Origin: Caldifarciminota bacterium 4484_100
Lineage (GTDB): Bacteria; Hydrothermota; Tepidihabitantia; SM23-42
Reading direction: 5' to 3'
Length of the DNA: 6,943 bases
Assembly (NCBI GenBank): GCA_002049785.1
Contig: MUKB01000096.1
Location: forward strand, 1-6,943
The notes under the pieces were generated by a model that saw only the letters and a program-made list of their open reading frames with translations, did not search any database and was not told the DNA's origin. The position numbers and the translations under genes were made by a program. This document shows, piece by piece, positions 5,151 through 6,943 of the stretch. The number at the start of each line of letters is the position of its first letter. Within the stretch, counting starts at the first letter, position 1.

Positions 5151-6737
5151 ATGAAGCTTGGTGAGATACTGGTTAAGCAGGGTGTCATATCTGAGGACAT
5201 GCTTGCCCAGGCCTTAGAGGAACAGAAAAAGGATGGGTCTAAACTTGGGACAACCCTTGTGCGCATGGGTTTTGTCAAAGAGGAGGATCTGTTAAAGGCC
5301 CTTTCAAAACATTTTGGTGTGAAGGCGGTTGATCTCAGGAATAAAAAGATCGATGATTCTATATTGAAGCTAATACCTTCAGACCTTGCAGGAAGATATC
5401 TTGTCGTTCCGGTCTCCCGTTTCGGTCGAAAACTGACACTGGCAATGCTCAATCCTGGAGATGTAGCCGCAATTGAGGATATCCAGTTCGCCACGGGTTT
5501 TGAGATAGAACCGGTTGTTGCCTCAGAAGAGGCGATCCTCAACATCATCCAGGAACATTACAATGTCCAGAAACTGCTATCTGATGTGATGTATGAGATT
5601 GAAATGGCTGAAGCTGGTGAGCAGAAGGTGAAGGTGGTGGACAACCTCGATGTCACAGAAAGGAAGGAAGAGGAAGATTTATCTGAGGTGGTTGATAGTA
5701 GCGAAAGCGGTCCAGCCCTGAAGCTGGTGAGCAAGATCATCACCGATGCGGTTGATATGAATGTCTCTGATATCCATATTGAACCCTATGAAAAAGATAT
5801 GAGGGTGCGCTACCGTATTGACGGCATCCTCCACGAAATAATGAAACCACCGAAGAAGATGAACCGTGCTTTAGCCACGGTCATAAAAGTGATGGCCAAA
5901 TTGAAAGTTGAAGAGAAACGACTTCCCCAGGATGGAAGAATAAAGGCACGGGTTCATAACAAGATTATCGATATCCGTGTCTCAACGGTTCCTACCCTCT
6001 TCGGTGAAAAGATCGCTCTGAGAATCCTGGACCGTTCAGCGATTCAGTTGAACCTTGATCTACTCGGATTTGAGCCAGAGACTTTGAAAACCTTCCGCCG
6101 GGCGATAAAAACACCATACGGGATCGTGCTCGTCACCGGACCGACCGGCTCTGGAAAAACCACCACCCTCTACTCTGCACTCACTGAACTGAACGATCCT
6201 GGTTTGAATATCATAACCGCAGAAGACCCGATTGAATACTCATTAATGGGAATCAATCAGTTGCAGGTGAATGAAAAAATCGGACTCACCTTCGCCTCAG
6301 CCCTCCGTTCCTATCTTCGTCAGGATCCGAATATCATTATGGTCGGAGAAATTCGAGATTTAGAAACCGCTGAAATCTCAATCCGGGCATCATTGACCGG
6401 TCACCTTGTTCTTTCTACAGTCCACACAAACTCTGCTGCTCCAGAAGTCCTGATGGATGCAGGGCTTGATCCGGAAAAAATCAACTTTCCCCTATTTAAA
6501 GGTGAGGGCTGTGATGAGTGTCGCGGTACCGGGTATAAAGGCAGAATCGGCATCTTCGAAAATATGCTGGTAACCTCCCGAATCCGGGAGTTGATCTTGA
6601 GAAAGGCTCCAACCGGAGAGATTGAGAAGGCCGCGATTGAAGAGGGAATGTTGACCTTACGAGATTCAGCTTTACGGAAGTTAGAACAAGGGATTACCAC
6701 AATAGAAGAGGTAATCCGTGAAACAAAGGTGGAGTAA
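5151..6737 (+). CDS. pilB: PilB/GspE-type assembly ATPase, missing the first zinc CxxC block
   Basis: This 528-residue secretion/pilus ATPase opens with two tandem MshEN-type motifs (KLGEILVKQGVIS..., 2-25, and KLGTTLVRMGFVK..., 31-54), a domain that in some relatives binds c-di-GMP. An acidic linker follows (about 150-185), then SDIHIEPYE (206-214). The motor domain has Walker A GPTGSGKTT (330-338), the Asp box ITAEDPIEY (355-363), Walker B IIMVGEIRD (395-403, Glu400) and the His box HLVLSTVHTN (418-427). Family members continue with about 45-50 residues holding the AQRLVR...CPxC segment; here HTNSAA (to 430) runs straight into PEVLMDAGLDPEK and the second half CDECRGTGYKGR (454-465). The first CxxC of the zinc site is thus absent, by an in-frame loss near nt 6435-6443. 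ATP binding looks intact; zinc binding and C-domain folding are doubtful if the sequence is real. The protein would energise a type IV pilus or type II secretion system; pilus is assumed. Confidence 0.85.
   Translation: MKLGEILVKQGVISEDMLAQALEEQKKDGSKLGTTLVRMGFVKEEDLLKALSKHFGVKAVDLRNKKIDDSILKLIPSDLAGRYLVVPVSRFGRKLTLAMLNPGDVAAIEDIQFATGFEIEPVVASEEAILNIIQEHYNVQKLLSDVMYEIEMAEAGEQKVKVVDNLDVTERKEEEDLSEVVDSSESGPALKLVSKIITDAVDMNVSDIHIEPYEKDMRVRYRIDGILHEIMKPPKKMNRALATVIKVMAKLKVEEKRLPQDGRIKARVHNKIIDIRVSTVPTLFGEKIALRILDRSAIQLNLDLLGFEPETLKTFRRAIKTPYGIVLVTGPTGSGKTTTLYSALTELNDPGLNIITAEDPIEYSLMGINQLQVNEKIGLTFASALRSYLRQDPNIIMVGEIRDLETAEISIRASLTGHLVLSTVHTNSAAPEVLMDAGLDPEKINFPLFKGEGCDECRGTGYKGRIGIFENMLVTSRIRELILRKAPTGEIEKAAIEEGMLTLRDSALRKLEQGITTIEEVIRETKVE
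6726..6731 (+). promoter_or_regulatory. Shine-Dalgarno of the second PilB/GspE gene
   Basis: AAGGTG, followed by GAG, lies inside the last codons of the upstream ATPase, 5 nt before the ATG at 6737. It contrasts with the SD-less first genes of the transcripts and shows that internal genes can still use SD initiation here. Confidence 0.6.
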
Positions 6738-6943
6738 TGGAAGAAAAACTTGGCGCCTATCTGGTTAAAAATGGGCTCTTAACCGAAGAGCAATTACGTA
6801 AGGCGGTACAGGAAAAGAGGGAAACCGGCCAGCGCCTCATCAGCATCTTAAACCGCTTGGAACTGGTTTGCAGTTCAGAAAGGGGCATCAGACATCCATG
6901 TTGAACCCTATGAAAGGCAGGTAAGGGTGCGATTCAGGATTGA
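6737..6943 (+). pseudogene. Second PilB/GspE paralogue, internally deleted and frameshifted, cut by window end
   Basis: The ATG overlaps the last base of the upstream stop (TAATG). The first frame gives an MshEN-type motif, KLGAYLVKNGLLTEEQL (4-20), and the start of a second (RLISILNRLELV, 33-44), then loses homology and stops at TGA 6902-6904. From 6870 the +1 frame reads AVQKGASDIHVEPYERQ and VRVRFRID to the window end, the SDIHxEPYE region that normally lies some 150 residues further on. A deletion with frame change near 6866-6870 therefore joins the two parts. It is a paralogue of the upstream gene: the SDIHxEPYE regions are alike but clearly diverged in DNA. Tandem ATPase genes of this kind occur in pilus and secretion clusters. 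Whether the break is real or an assembly fault cannot be seen here. Confidence 0.75.

Noticed and set aside
4873..5154. Plus-strand 93-residue open frame across the 5' end of namZ and the promoter region
   Set aside because: It overlaps the namZ coding start and both divergent promoters, and its composition (Ile/Leu/Asn-rich tail) reflects AT-rich intergenic DNA.
5138..5743. Minus-strand frames inside the PilB/GspE gene
   Set aside because: Serine-rich low-complexity translations typical of antisense shadows; the plus-strand protein is unambiguous.
1..6943. CRISPR arrays, tRNA or rRNA genes, insertion sequences
   Set aside because: No regularly spaced repeats of CRISPR size, no cloverleaf-like or rRNA segments and no transposase frames were seen on reading both strands by eye.

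Overview
The window looks like a piece of an uncultured bacterial genome with moderate GC. No rRNA or tRNA is present to place it. A C25-type (gingipain-like) propeptide protein, a PilB/GspE-type ATPase and SD-poor, leaderless gene starts would suit a candidate phylum of the FCB/WOR-3 kind, but that placement is a guess from gene content and style.

Layout. (1) 1-556, minus strand: the first 185 codons of a secreted protein with a signal peptide and a C25-peptidase-type propeptide, running off the left edge. (2) 557-831: a divergent intergenic region with two near-consensus promoters, a period-8 direct repeat and an 8-bp perfect hairpin followed by a T-tract. (3) 832-1206, plus strand: a small exported YfiM/DUF2279-like protein. 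(4) 4985-1196, minus strand: a tightly packed four-gene operon of namZ-like exo-N-acetylmuramidase (DUF1343), murU-like nucleotidyltransferase, amgK-like sugar kinase and a broken beta-lactamase-fold serine hydrolase. (5) 4986-5150: a divergent promoter region. (6) 5151-6737, plus strand: a PilB/GspE ATPase with an apparent internal deletion. It is followed with a 1-base overlap by a second PilB/GspE paralogue (6737 to window end) that is deleted and frameshifted.

How the genes work together. The minus-strand operon reads as a compact MurNAc salvage module. NamZ would release free MurNAc from peptidoglycan fragments, AmgK would phosphorylate it at C1, and MurU would convert MurNAc-1-P to UDP-MurNAc, bypassing de novo synthesis. 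The fourth gene belongs to the same fold family as the beta-lactamase-like protein encoded beside namZ in Bacillus subtilis. None of the operon proteins has a visible signal peptide, so the route appears cytoplasmic. The plus-strand pair would power a type IV pilus or type II secretion machine.

Two patterns cut across the genes. All four recognisable promoters have a TTGACA box, exactly 16 nt and a TATAAT-like box, and in three of them the -10 box lies only 5-9 nt before the ATG, implying leaderless mRNAs. Separately, three genes (serine hydrolase, first ATPase, second ATPase) each lack an internal conserved block while both flanks stay well conserved. This points to either an assembly or gap-joining problem or recent deletions, and should be settled before the broken genes are interpreted biologically.
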